From Brachionus koreanus (lineage: Eukaryota; Rotifera; Eurotatoria; Ploima; Brachionidae): a stretch of 64,000 nucleotides of DNA. The stretch lies in assembly GCA_016987375.1 (NCBI GenBank), contig PJRA01000509.1:1284295-1348294 (forward strand), given 5' to 3'. The notes below the pieces were generated by a model, which was not told the origin of the DNA, ran no database searches, and saw only the letters and a list, made by a program, of their open reading frames with translations. The position numbers and the translations under genes are program-made. Shown here piece after piece: positions 1 through 11,736 of this stretch. The first letter of the stretch is position 1. Each line of letters begins with the position of its first letter.

Positions 1-1020
1 ATTTATTACTTTCAAATAAAAGAGATAAAAATTGTTTTATTTTTAAAAATAATGCTTTATAAACTGAGAAATTTAAATTAACAAGTCCAATTTAGGATGA
101 TAACAATTTGATTTTTCAGAGTAATTTTCGAAGATACAAATTTTTTGAAGGATAAAGTTAAAAAAGTTTTTTTTAGTGTTTGAAATTTTATTTAATGTAT
201 ATTTCCCAAATCATGAACCTTTGTCTCAGAAATTTTTAGTTTTTAAAAACAAAAAATCTTTAAATCTGATTATGTTTTTGGACTCAAAAATGAAAGTTGA
301 TGTGCCTGACTAGAACTCATTATTTTGGAAACTAAACCAGGACAGTTATTTAAAAACTATAGCTTAAAATTATTTTTAAAATTTTAAGAACTGTTTTTAT
401 TTCCAAAAATTTAAGGCAGAATGTAAATAATTTAATTTTACATTTTTATATTTTGCAAAAATTTTTAATTTTCTTTCCTTAATTATTTAATTATCAAAAT
501 GCAAAATTTAAATTACCTAAAATATTGCATAAATATTTTGGAAAATATACAAATGAAAATGTATATGATAAATTATTTGCAATAATGGTCGTTTTAATTA
601 TATTAAATCAAATGATTAGATCATTTTAATAGTTAATTAAAATTAAAATGTAAACAGAATAATTAGTAAATAGTTTCAATTTTTATTCTTTATATGGTTA
701 ATATCATAAAATTCTATTATAGTATTTTGTGTTCTAACAAATAAAAGATACATCTAGTTTCAAATAAAATAGTAAAATTAATTGTTTTATTTATCTAGTT
801 TGATTAAAATTTTGTCAAAATAACTAAGAATAACTTTGTTTTTAAAAGAGTATAAAAAAATAGATAACATAAAAATCATTTCACTTTTTACATTTGGGCA
901 TTTGATTTAAATATTTTTTAATTAGATTGGTAATTAGAAGAATAAAAAATTAAAAATACAAGAATATATAGAATATTGGCTTTATTTAATAAATCATTAA
1001 AATATCCTTTGATCATTTTT
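1..1020. other. AT-rich non-coding sequence
   Basis: Very AT-rich sequence with homopolymer A and T runs. I see no open frame resembling a protein, no tandem repeat and no RNA gene. It leads directly into the LINE remnant to its right. Confidence 0.5.
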
Positions 1021-1041
1021 GTGTTGTTCAATGGTTAGACC

Positions 1042-1575
1042 TGGAAAATGCTTTCAGTGTTTGGTGTCCTTATTTAGAAAAATACATAAATGATCTTTAG
1101 AGAATTCAACGAAGAGCAATAAAGCTGATTAAAAAGCTTGAATATAAAAGGATTAAGAGGTCATCTAATTCAGATATAAAAATTGGTGATCAAATTGAAT
1201 TCAATAAAGGAAACAATTACAATCTTGACACAAAACCTGGTAGCCGAAGATAAGAATTGCGGAGAAATAGCTTGCGTCTAACACGTGAACGAAAAAAGAA
1301 CTGTCTTCCGAAACTTTTTTCCGGAATGGATGGAATAAACTCCTGGAATATTTATATTTATATTTGAATGCAAATAACTTAAATAGTTTCAAGAGAAGCT
1401 TGATGGTTAAATGGTAAAACAAAATAGAAATGACTTCTAAACTCTTTAAAGCTATGCTTAGATAGCATCTAAACTGCAGTTTAACCAATGTATTATTAGT
1501 ATTACTACTACTACATAACCAGTTGGATGATAAAAGTTGATAGCTACTATGTTTTAAGCCCTAAATAAATAAAAT
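1042..1575 (+). mobile_element. Decayed non-LTR retrotransposon (LINE) 3' end
   Basis: Conceptual translation from about 1042 gives the typical C-terminal end of a LINE reverse transcriptase of the CR1/L2-like kind. 'FSVWCPYLEKYINDL' is followed by an in-frame stop, then 'RIQRRAIKLIKKL', and later 'NSLRLTRERKKN', 'KLFSG', 'NSWN' and 'NSFKRSLDG'. The order and spacing match the family (VWxPYL, RVQRRATKLI, RGHSLRLxRER, FSxRVVNxWNSLP, SxNSFKxRLD). Stops and frameshifts show it is dead. A 3' tail ending in 'taaataaataaaatcaatc' near 1575 looks like the element terminus. Domain assignment is by memory of the family, so the clade is uncertain; that it is a LINE is fairly sure. Confidence 0.75.
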
Positions 1576-2741
1576 CAATCAACTTTTCTCTCAAATAAGC
1601 AAATTTTAATATTATTTTTAAAGTTTTTCAAGTTTTTATTTTCTTAAAATTTTTTTCTATTAATTATTAAGCTTTCTTATCTTTTATTTAAAAAATATGC
1701 TTAAATAACAAAATCAAAAAAATTTTATCTTTTTTTTCAACTTAAAAAATTTGAACTTAAATTTATATTTTAAATAAATAATAATATAATATTAAAAAAT
1801 CTTAAAATATTTTTATTTTAGTTTTTTTCAAATTTTGAATAAAGGTCATTTTAAATGAGTAATTTTTATTTTTTGTTATTTTGATATTCATTTTTTTGAC
1901 AAAAAAAATTATTATTATTTGTTTTCATAGACAAATATAGTACCGAATCGTTTAAACAAAAGAACAGATTTCATAAACTGGTTTCACACACTTAATTTGA
2001 GCAAATTATAATAATAAACTCTTAATTGTTGAGTAAGCTTTTACATGCTATTGTAATCAGTAACACTATAAGATGATGATGAATCAGTAAAATTATGTGA
2101 TGAATTTTGTCCCAATCACATGCTCTTGGAATAAAAATTGGCCTCTATTCAATTCGTTTCGTACGACTAAATCTCATGCTTGGGTTTAAATCTCAAGAAG
2201 AAAGATATATGGTTCTATATAAACTAAAATTTTTATTTTTTCTTTAAATTATTCAAAAGGTTTATTCTAGATAACTATTTTAGTCAATTCTATTTAGATT
2301 TTTCTTTATAATTTACAATTCTTAAAAAAGAAAAAATTATTTTTCTAAAATTCTAGAATGAATTTTCTTAACTAATTTTTATTTAAGCGTGGTGAACAAT
2401 CAAAACTATTTCGTAACTAGCGAAAATTCTAGAATTTTTTTTAAAATTTTTTTAACAATAATTATGCAGACTCATGATTGAAAAAAAAAACTTTTTAAAT
2501 AAATTTCCTAGATAATTCAAAAAATGACAAAAATATATTGAAAATTTTAATATTTTATTTAATTTTTTTGTTTCCTTATAAACTCAATAAAAGATGAACA
2601 AAATAGAATAAAATTCTTTTTATTAAATAATCTTGGGATTAAAAATAGTTAAAATAAATTAAATAATAACTTTTTTAAAATTAAATGAAATATTTTATTG
2701 ACTTTTTTTTTATTTCTATTTGATTAATCAAAAGAAAAATA
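1576..2741. other. AT-rich intergenic sequence upstream of PPT1
   Basis: No gene-like frame or clear repeat seen. A short stretch near 2100-2200 is less AT-rich than the surroundings but has no recognisable content. The last part should contain the PPT1 promoter; no motif stands out. Confidence 0.4.
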
Positions 2742-3748
2742 ATGAGAGCAATTTTTTATGCGATATTTTTTGAATTTTTCTATACAAATTTATGTGAGAC
2801 TCCGATTGTTTTATGGCATGGAATGGGTGATAGCTGTTGTGGAAAACATTCATTAGGATTTATAAAATCTGAAATTGAAAAAATAATTCCTGGTGTTTAT
2901 GTTTATTCAATAAGGATAGGTTCATCAAATTTTGAAGATAAACTCAATGGATTTTGGTACAATGTAAATACCAAAATCGATTATGTGTGTGATAAATTAA
3001 AAAAAGACCATTTCCTCAAAAAAGGCTTTCACGCAGTTGGCTTTTCTCAAGGAGCTCAATTTTTACGTGGTTTAGCTCAGCGTTGTGGCTCTCTACGAAT
3101 TAAAAATCTAATTTCTTTAGGTGGTCAGCATCAGGGAGTCTATGGAATTCCTAATTGCGATAATGGCATTATTTGCAAGTTCCTGGTAAAATTAATAGAC
3201 TATTTTGCTTACTGGAACATAATTCAAAAAAATTCAGTACAAGCCTCTTATTGGCATGATCCTTATGACGAGTTTAGTTATAGAGATAAGAACCTTTTTT
3301 TGGCTGATATTAATCAGGAGAAATTTATTAATTTGACATACAAAGAAAATCTTATGAAACTGGAGAAACTAGTTTTAGTTAAATTCGAGAAAGATGAAAT
3401 GGTTTATCCTATTGAGAGTCAAGTAAGAATCACTCTAAATTATAATTATATATATTTTTATTTTATATTTAAAGTGGTTTGGATTTTATGAAAAAAACAG
3501 TGTCAGTAAAATCTATACAATGGAAGACTCAGTTCTTTATGCAAATGTATTTCTATTTTTTATTATAATATTTCAAATTTAATATTTTAACAAAAATTAA
3601 AATTTAGGACACATTGGGTTTGAAAAGTATGGACCAGCAAGGCAAGATAATAAAATTATCATATCAAGATAAACATTTAAAATTTAGTATTTCTTGGTTT
3701 AAAGAGAAAATTGTTTTACCATTTCTAAAAGATGATGATATTAAATAA
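2742..3748 (+). CDS. PPT1: Palmitoyl-protein thioesterase 1, 3 exons
   Basis: Lysosomal enzyme that removes palmitate from cysteine residues of lipidated proteins during degradation. Exons 2742-3422, 3475-3546 and 3608-3748 join in phase 0 (GT-AG introns of 52 and 61 bp) into 297 residues, close to the usual ~306. The N-terminus is hydrophobic (signal peptide). 'VLWHGMGDSCC' is the conserved first strand and oxyanion region. The catalytic triad is visible: Ser102 in 'GFSQGAQFLRG', Asp218 in 'EKDEMVYP' and His274 in 'QDKHLKF'. Exon 2 supplies the family signature 'WFGFY', which follows the Asp strand exactly as in other PPT1 proteins. The gene stands 312 bp upstream of GLG1 on the same strand. 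The intact triad argues for a functional enzyme; PPT2 is a less likely alternative. Confidence 0.95.
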
Positions 3749-4060
3749 ATTTTAATTTCTTTTTTTTATTTTATCAAACGCTTTACGGCTGAGAGTTTTT
3801 TATAATATTTTGCTTGAGTAATTGTTACTTTTTACTTTTTAGATACTTGTTGCTTTTCATTTCACAAAAATTTAGAAATTTTTAGCTTAAACTATTTCAT
3901 ACAATTATTTCCATGACAATGAAAATAAACTTATTGATTTATTCTACACGGCAAAATAAAATATATATTCAAATTAAAAACTGACGTGGTTAAAAAAAAT
4001 TATTTTAATAAAAATCATAAATTATAATTAAGAATAATATTCTTTTTTTTTTAAATACTC

Positions 4061-7000
4061 ATGAAAAAAATATTTAATTTAGTCTTTTATTCTAGAATGA
4101 GAACGATTCATCTAATATTAATAGTCTTCTCATATCATGCTTATCAAGTAAAATGTCAAAATTTAAATGGACAGCCTCAAGTTTTAGTTAATCGAAGCCC
4201 TCTATCAAATCTTCATCAATCTGAAGAGTGCCAGACAGAAATTAATAGATTATGCCTATTAGATAGCTCTAATTTGGCACCCAAAAGGTTTTTAACCAAT
4301 ACTCAAGTTTTACAATGCATTTACAACAATGTAGCTAACTACAATTCAATTGATAAAAAATGTCAAAATGTAAGTACAATTTTATTTTTACTTATATGAT
4401 AATTTTTTTTCATTAATAAAAAAAAATTGTCTAAGATTTTATTAAAAATTATCTAAATATGATGTAGACAGTGATTTTCAATTAAAAAATGAGCTTAAAT
4501 AAATTGATATAAAAATAAGCTTATATTGTTTGAAGATGGTGATCTGAGAGTAGTTCTTTTTCATTCCAATTTTGCTGGTTAGTAAAATTTTTCGTTGATT
4601 ATCGCATATTTGATATAGCTCTGTTAACCACATTCACTGTTCGCTCAATTGGACCATTTTCGATAATCAACGAAAAATTTTACTAACCAGCAAAATTGGC
4701 ATGAAAGAGATGAGAGCTCTGATCTGAAAGACAGAAACTAAATTTATATCGTAAAATGATTATTCAGGTTTATGAAAAAAATCAAAAATAAAAAAAAATT
4801 TTAAATTTATATTTATTTTTTAAATTTAAAATAATTTAGCATCTTAATAGTCAAAACCCGAAAGGAATTTTTTGGCACTTACGTTACATCTTTGGTTAAA
4901 TAAATTTAATTAAAATTTAAATTTTTTTTTATTTTTGATTTTTCTCATAAACCTGAATAATCATTTTACGATATAAATTTAGTTTCTGTCTTTCAGATCA
5001 GAGCTCTCATCTCTTTCAAGTTAAATTTTTCGTTGATTATCGCAGATTGTTTGGGTATGTTTGCTCTACTACCCATGTTTAACTGTTCGTTCAGTACGAC
5101 CATTTTCTTTACAATTCGTTCATTTAAAACTTGGCATAAACTTGGCTTCATAAGTTGAGAATTAAGTTTGTGCTCTATTGATGAATTGATTGTTATACTG
5201 ATCGTTAAAATGAAATACTAATTGAAATGATTTTTACTGATCAATTGATCAAAATATAATAATAATTTAAATATAACTCTTAAAAAATTTATTTTTTTTT
5301 TGCTTAAATAACAATATTTTAATCAGCTTCTAAAATTTTTCAAATAAGTTAAAATTAAATTAAATAAATATTTATTCTTTTGTTTATTTTTTCAAAGTAA
5401 AGAATATTTGTCTTTACTTTGAGATAACAATAACTTTTCAAACTTTTAAAAGTAAATTGAAAGTTTAACCGGATTAAATGAATTTCTAGTTTATTTTTGA
5501 GTCTATTTTTTTCTTTTACTTCGAAAAAAAATATTAAGAATTTACTTTCTAATTTTTTATTAGTAAATTCCTTTCCTTTTCTAGTTGTTGTACGAAACAA
5601 AAAAAAATTTGACAATCAACTTAAAAATTGACAGCAGCGCACTTGAAATATGCAAAGAAGATTTAGCCAAATTGACTGAATGCCAATCGGCAGTGGATGA
5701 AAATGGCCATCTTACTTCCTGCTTAATTGACAATCGTGATAATATCACTAGTTCCAATTGCCAAGAATTTATCAATACTATATCTGCATTAGTATTTAGC
5801 GATTACCGATTAATCTATAAATTTGTGGCTAATTGCGAAAATGATATTAAAAAGTATTCGTGTGGACGACTAGAAAAAGACGAAGACGATTCTCCTACCC
5901 AGCAAGGAAAAACTATTGAATGTTTGAGTTTAAGATTAAATAAACTAGATAGTGGGTGTAGAAAACAAATTTTCAGAATTGTAGAATTGCAATCAAATGA
6001 TTTTCATTTGGACAGACCTTTATTTTTTGCATGTAGAGAAGATAGAGAAAAATTTTGTCAGAGAGTTCCAAGTGGAGAAGGTCGCGTTTTGGACTGTTTG
6101 GTGCGAAACAAATTCAATGAGTTAATGAGCAAAGAATGTCGAAAACAACTAACAAGAAGACAGCAGATAATTTCAGAGGATTATAATGTTGATAGAAATT
6201 TAGTAATAGCGTGTCGTAAAGATATTATTGAGCATAAATGTAGAGGTGAATTAAGGTCTAACAGCTCTTTATCAGTAAAGCTTTCAAGTGTTTTATTATG
6301 CTTGGAAGGAGTTGCAAGAAATGGAGAAAAAATTGATTGGAATTGTAAAACTCGAATAATTGAACATCGTAAATCCTTGATGTCTGACTACATGCTAAGT
6401 CCCGATGTTGTTAAAAAATGTGAAAGTGAAGTTCAAGCCTATTGTGGAGGTGGAATTGAAAGAGGAGGAAAAACTCTATCTTGTCTGTTACGAAATGCCA
6501 AAAATTCATTAACAAAAAAATCTGAAAATTTACAATTTTCAAGCGAATGTGTATCTGAAATTAATAGTTTGATAAAAATAGTCGATGCATCTGAAGATAT
6601 ATCAATCGATCCAGATTTGCAAGAAGCATGTCAATCACTTTTGGAAAACCAGTGCAAGAATGTGAGACCAGGAGAAGGTCGAGTTATTAGCTGTCTTCTG
6701 AGCTATCTCAATAAACCTCAAATGAATGACGATTGTGAAGAGAGACTATTGGACATCCAATTTTTTGTTTCTAGAGATTGGAAGTTGACTCCAGCATTGT
6801 TTAAAGCATGCAAAGATGATGCAGTAAAATATTGTAACGCAAATTCAAAGTGGGACGATTGGACAACCAATGTAGATAATGGTCCACTTGTGATGCCATG
6901 TTTATTTCATTTAATACATGAAGAAGACGATGAAACTGATAGCAAGGAACAGAATCAAGACTCAAACGATAAACCACAAGTAATCTATTTTTTTCTTCAT

Positions 7001-9050
7001 CAAAAATTTTTCATCTTGTTGAATAACGGATGGCCAAAATGATTGTCCGAAATTTCAGAGAAAAGTTGGGATCAAAGATACAATTGCTAAATTTTCATCA
7101 TTGTATCCTTATAAGAGCACAAGGATTTTTCCTATGAAATATCGGACAACCATTTTTTAAGATATTAAATGTAACCTTAAAGACAAAAATTTTTTTAAAT
7201 ACAAAATTTTAGAGAAAATTTGATTATTAAAGATGAATTTTTTAATATTAATTTTTTTAAAATTAAATAAAACTTCGATTTTCAAAAATTTTTCGATTGT
7301 AGGTGAGTAAAGAGTGTCAAATTCAGGTAAAAAAAGTTATGGATTATAGAGCTGAATCGATTAACTTGATGCCTGAAGTTCAAAGTCAATGTTCCAATGA
7401 TTTGGCTGCTTATTGTTCACAGATTAATATGAAAAATAGAGGCGAAGAACTAATATGCTTGCAAAAAAATCTTAATTCACTGGAAGATGATTGTAAAAAG
7501 ACCATACTTAAATTTACCAAAGCTCAAAATGAAGATATTTCACTTGACAAAATTCTAATGAAAGCCTGTTTACCAATGATCGAAGAAAAATGTTCGAACA
7601 AAAAAGACCAAAAAGGAGAATTGTTAGATTGTTTGATAAGACAAAAAAATAATCCAAAAATCGATGAAAAATGTCGTATTGGAATCGAACACCATCAACT
7701 ATTGAATATGAATAATGTGAGATTAAATTTCAAATTTGTTAAAGAATGCAAAATGGAAATAGCCGAGCATTGTAAAAATTTAAAATCAAAAATAGAAGTT
7801 GTTCACTGTTTAAGTGAAATAATTTTAAACGACACACTATTAGAGGGCCAACATCGAATTAGAGAAAGTTGTCGTACTCAACTTCGATTCGAACTGCTTC
7901 AATTAAATGAAAACATTAAATTAGATTCTAAATTAGCCGAGTCTTGTAACGATGATGCAGAAAAGTTTTGTAAAGGAATTAAACCAGGAAGAGGTCGTAT
8001 ATTGGAATGCCTAAGATCAAATCTAAAAAAGCTTTCACAAGATTGCAAAGTAAAACTTTCCACAAGAGATAAAATAAATGTTATTGACCAAAAAGGCGAC
8101 TATTCTTTACAATATCTTTGCAAAACAACTATTGAACAATTTTGCTCTACAGATGGCAGCGAAGATGTTTTGTCTTGCTTAAGAAAAAATTTAATCAAGC
8201 CTGGTTTTGACTTAGCCTGTCGAAATGTTGTCATTAATAGAGTAATGAGTCAAAACTCTGACATTAGATTAAATCCAACTTTGTGGAAAGCATGCAAAAG
8301 AGATGTAGTTACTAGTTGTAACCATGTCTTCATTAATAATAGATATAGTGACGATGCTCTTAAAGGGCGAGTCATTAAGTGCCTTAAACGACATTTTACC
8401 AAAGATAATTTGTCTCAAGTTTGTAGTGTAAAAATTGAAGAGATCATGAGAGAAGCTGCTAACATTGACTATAGACTGGATCCTCTTTTGGTTGAAGGTT
8501 GCTTAAATGAAATTGAATTATATTGTTCAGGAGCATCAAATGACAAAAAAGAAGACTGTTTAAGATTGGCTTTCCAGCGTGGAAGTATTCAGAGAAAAAC
8601 TGATTGTTTTGAAGAAGTTCGTAGAATTATAATCGAAGGAGCTGCTGATGTTTTTGTTGATCATGAACTAACTCAAGCATGTTCACTTGATTTGAACCGA
8701 TTTTGCAGCAATATAGCTCCCGGTTCTGCCCAACGTAATTTTACTTTAACATAATAATCATAATTTATTTGTTTATTTAAGAGTTGAAGTGTTTATTGAG
8801 TAGAAAAAGCGGCAAAGAAAGAATTTCAGCACTTTGCGCTGAAAAGTTGGACAGTCGTCAAGAATTATGGAATCTTGCTGAGGTTCCAGATGCCATGAAA
8901 GGCTTTAAAGATTTAGCACAATATATTAACAAATCAGAACATAGGTCATATTTTTTGTTAAGTTTTTTTGTAATAGTTTCAGCTGTTTTTGCTCTTGGCT
9001 GTATTTGTCGACCTTCAGCTTCAAAATACAGACATTCAAAACTCAAATAA
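4061..9050 (+). CDS. GLG1: Golgi apparatus protein 1 (GLG1/ESL-1/MG-160), 4 exons
   Basis: Single-pass Golgi membrane glycoprotein that binds fibroblast growth factors, E-selectin and TGF-beta family proteins in vertebrates. Exons 4061-4369, 5585-6979, 7303-8734 and 8782-9050 join with consistent phase (0, 0, 1) into 1,134 residues, compared with about 1,180 in vertebrates. The lumenal part is a long series of Cys-rich GLG1 repeats of about 60 residues, each with a 'C..D...fC....pgeGRvl.CL' core, for example 'CREDREKFCQRVPSGEGR'. The C-terminus has one transmembrane segment ('SYFLLSFFVIVSAVFALGC') and a short basic tail, as expected. Translation may start at 4061 or at Met13 (4097), which gives a more typical signal peptide. 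Intron 1 (1.2 kb) carries nested inverted repeats; intron 2 carries a small imperfect hairpin. Confidence 0.93.
4566..4699. repeat. Perfect 39-bp inverted repeat in GLG1 intron 1
   Basis: Left arm 4566-4604 and right arm 4661-4699 are exact reverse complements over 39 bp, with a 56-bp loop. The arm begins 'ccaattttgctggttag' and ends 'gttgattatcg'. A further, partial copy of the inner half lies at about 5025-5043. The structure looks like a foldback or MITE-like element. Confidence 0.85.
4703..5017. repeat. Long inverted repeat, ~100-bp arms, in GLG1 intron 1
   Basis: The left arm starts at 4703 ('gaaagagatgagagctctga') and is mirrored by the right arm ending at 5017. Arms of roughly 100 bp are nearly identical apart from A/T-run length differences, and the spacer is about 110 bp. 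It directly abuts the 39-bp inverted repeat on its left, so the two form a composite foldback structure. No coding capacity. Confidence 0.8.
7034..7158. repeat. Imperfect hairpin in GLG1 intron 2
   Basis: 'ccaaaatgattgtccgaaat' at 7034 is mirrored imperfectly by the sequence ending near 7158 ('atcggacaaccatttttt'). About 20 of 24 positions pair. It is probably a short MITE-like remnant. Confidence 0.45.
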
Positions 9051-11024
9051 TGAGTTTAGTTTCAGAGGTTGTTTTTAATTTTAATAGTTAATCCTTAATT
9101 TTTTTATGAAATTTTTTTCAATTTAAGAAAGAAAAGACTTGTGAGCGATTTTTATTTTTAAAAAGAGCTTATATTAGTAATGACACTACTCATTTTACCA
9201 ACTAGTTTAAAATAAAATGAAAAGTAGCAAATAAACTTAATTGGAAAATTTATTTATTTTTTCTTAATTAAAAAAATGTCTATTTTTATTCTAAAAACAT
9301 GATGTCTTATTTATATCTGTTATATATTTTACAGTAATATATTTTGTGATTACACTAATGATTTACCTTCATGTATTTTTAAAATTTATATAACAGTAAT
9401 GGAATAATTGAAAATTCAAGACTAATTATTCATCTTGTTAACAATAATGTCTCATTTTTTTAGGTCCATAGTTTTTTGTTTTTATCTTGATATCTGCATT
9501 TTTTAAAGATTTGATAAAATTAAGCATAGGCATAAAATTAAGCATGGGGTCATTACTTTTGATTTTCACTCAAGTCGATCTTTTGTCTTCACTCTTTCTT
9601 CTCTCCATGACATTTCTAATTCGGTTAGCTCTTTCATGATTGTTGATTTACATTTTACTACTGGTCTTCCTACCTTACGTTGCCCTTGTAGTGTCCATTG
9701 AAGGGCTTTTTAGTCATTAACATTATTAAAATGAAATTCAGATGTTATTTATTTTATATATTTGTTTATTTTTCAGCTTCCAAATTCTTATAAGTTAGTT
9801 CTCTTGATTGAATATTAATCTGATTTATCATACTTTTTGAAGAAGAAAAAAATCAAATAGTTAATTTGAAGAAAATATAATTATATAGAAAATTTTTAGA
9901 TATTTATTAGTGTATTGTAGCTTCTTTTTTAAACAAGCAATTTATGAAAATTTTATCTTTTTCATTACCATAAGACTGACAATTAATTACTAAAATTAAT
10001 TAATATATATTAATTAATAATTAATTTTAATTCTAAATTAATTAATAATGCAGCATCAGGCCAGCATCCCAGCCTAGCAACCGCGGGCTCATCGATGGAC
10101 ACTAATAATGATAATAAAACAATACTAAAACACTAACACTAATAATAAAATAATATTAAATGTTCATATTTACACATTTTTACTAATGTATACCTAGGTG
10201 CCAGTTTGTGGTTTTAATAAAATATATAAATAGTCAAAAAGAAAGAAAAATTTAATTTATTCTCAATTTTAACGCTTATTTGATGAAATACATATTTGAT
10301 TGAGTCGACTAGACCAGCATAGTATTAATTAATTTAAAGTTAGCCACCGAGGAGGCTTACGGATACTCTAAATTAAATTTAACATCATAAAGAAAATATG
10401 AGAAAAAGAAATTAGAAGTTGAAAAAAGAAAAAAGAAAGAAAAAAATTTTACTTGAAATAAATGAAACGCTAATATGTATTTGTATAGACCTGGATAACT
10501 AAATTCAACACGGACTAATTACTTTTTTTTTCTTTTTTTTTTGTAGCTACCATAGCCGGTCTAAAGCTAGTATCGCTCCGCAGATATCCTGCTGTACCTT
10601 ATCATTATTATTATTATTATTTAAATTTATTCTTGTATATGGTAATTAAAACGGCCTATACTATTTTGGGGGTCATATGACCACCACTAATGGTACTCAA
10701 AAGTAAAAAATATCTTCATATTGTTCATTTTGATAATTTTATTGAAATTTACTTAGCTTGGACGATATAATAGAAGATACTATAAAAAGACAATTTTTTA
10801 CTTATTTTAATTTTTTTATCGTATAAAGCCAGCGTGCTGGCTGGACATAATGCTAATGGGTGAGAAAGCTCAATATAATGTGTTAAAAATCCCATTAAAT
10901 CACTAACAAAAGGTAATCATTTAAAAAAAAAGTGTCATCAAGGGTGAAGCCGCTAGGCTCTGTTAATCTGCAAGATTTCAATTCTATATAAATAAGTACT
11001 AAATGGTTAATATAATTAAGCAAA
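9051..11024. other. Intergenic region with repeat debris and GC-richer patches
   Basis: Between GLG1 and the orphan frame upstream of POLD2. It holds a LINE fragment (9543-9706) and three short GC-richer islands: about 10,051-10,100, 10,540-10,605 and 10,820-10,865. The middle one runs into an (att)n tract, as LINE or SINE ends often do. No protein-like frame is seen in these islands. Confidence 0.45.
9543..9706 (-). mobile_element. Non-LTR retrotransposon reverse-transcriptase C-terminal fragment
   Basis: The reverse complement translates to 'KALQWTLQGQRKVGRP' followed by 'TIMKELTELEMSWREERV', 'KTKDRLE', a stop, then 'VMTPC'. This is the distinctive tail of one non-LTR element group (ALxWTPQGKRKxGRPxxTW, then a 'tWxexxxxAxDRxxWR' helix). 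Only the tail remains and it is disrupted by a stop, so it is a fossil. Confidence 0.7.
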
Positions 11025-11366
11025 TTAAAGATGCGGAAGATCTACGATTGCCATTGAAAAAGATGATCGCATATCCATTTGGTAAAATAAAGCTTTAACA
11101 TCATATATTTTAACACATAATCGGAAGCTGTCAAATGGCAAAAAAGCATAAGATTCTCTGGTTAGTCCAAGTTCATCAGAAATAAAACTTGAATTGAAAT
11201 TTGCGGTTTGAAAACAAAAAGATAGAAGATATAAATCATATAGACTTGATTCAAAATTAGAAAGATTAACAATGATTTTAGCCAGACTGGCAAATTTTAG
11301 GCCAAAAAATAATTTTTTATTTAAAAGTGCTTTGAAAATTGCAACAAATTTCTTCCGAACGTATTT
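11025..11366 (-). pseudogene. Orphan open frame without a start, possible gene remnant
   Basis: A stop-free minus-strand frame of 113 codons has no upstream ATG in frame. It contains segments such as 'LTRESYAFLPFDSF' and 'RLCVKIYDVKALFYQ'. Another frame just upstream (about 11,370-11,445) reads 'SKAVRPVDLTENTFGRN', suggesting a coding sequence broken by a frameshift, or two exons. I do not recognise the family. In DNA this AT-rich such a frame can arise by chance, so support is weak. It lies head-to-head with POLD2. Confidence 0.25.
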
Positions 11367-11736
11367 TCAGTCAAATCAACTGGCCGAACTGCTTTAGAAA
11401 TGAGAAGATTTTTTGACTTATCAATTAGGATAATTTATCTAAAAATTTGATTTTGTAAAACCTTCCAGTCTTCCTATATAGCTTGAGATCTGCTGTAGTT
11501 TTTTATCTTTATAGATAAAATCAACAAATAAAATAAATCAAGTTTTAGAAATTTTCTCTAATTTTTGTTTTAAATTTTATGTCTAATATTATTTTGAATA
11601 AACAAATATAAAAATCAAAATTCTCTGCTTTTATTTTCTTTTAAAAAGTGAACTAAAATTCAAGTTAATTCAGAGAAAAATTTTCTAAAATTTCAAAAAG
11701 ACTTAAGTGATTAATTTTCAATTTTTAATCTTTAAA

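Noticed and set aside
1201..1488. 95-codon frame on the minus strand
   Set aside because: It is antisense to the LINE remnant and has no protein-like features.
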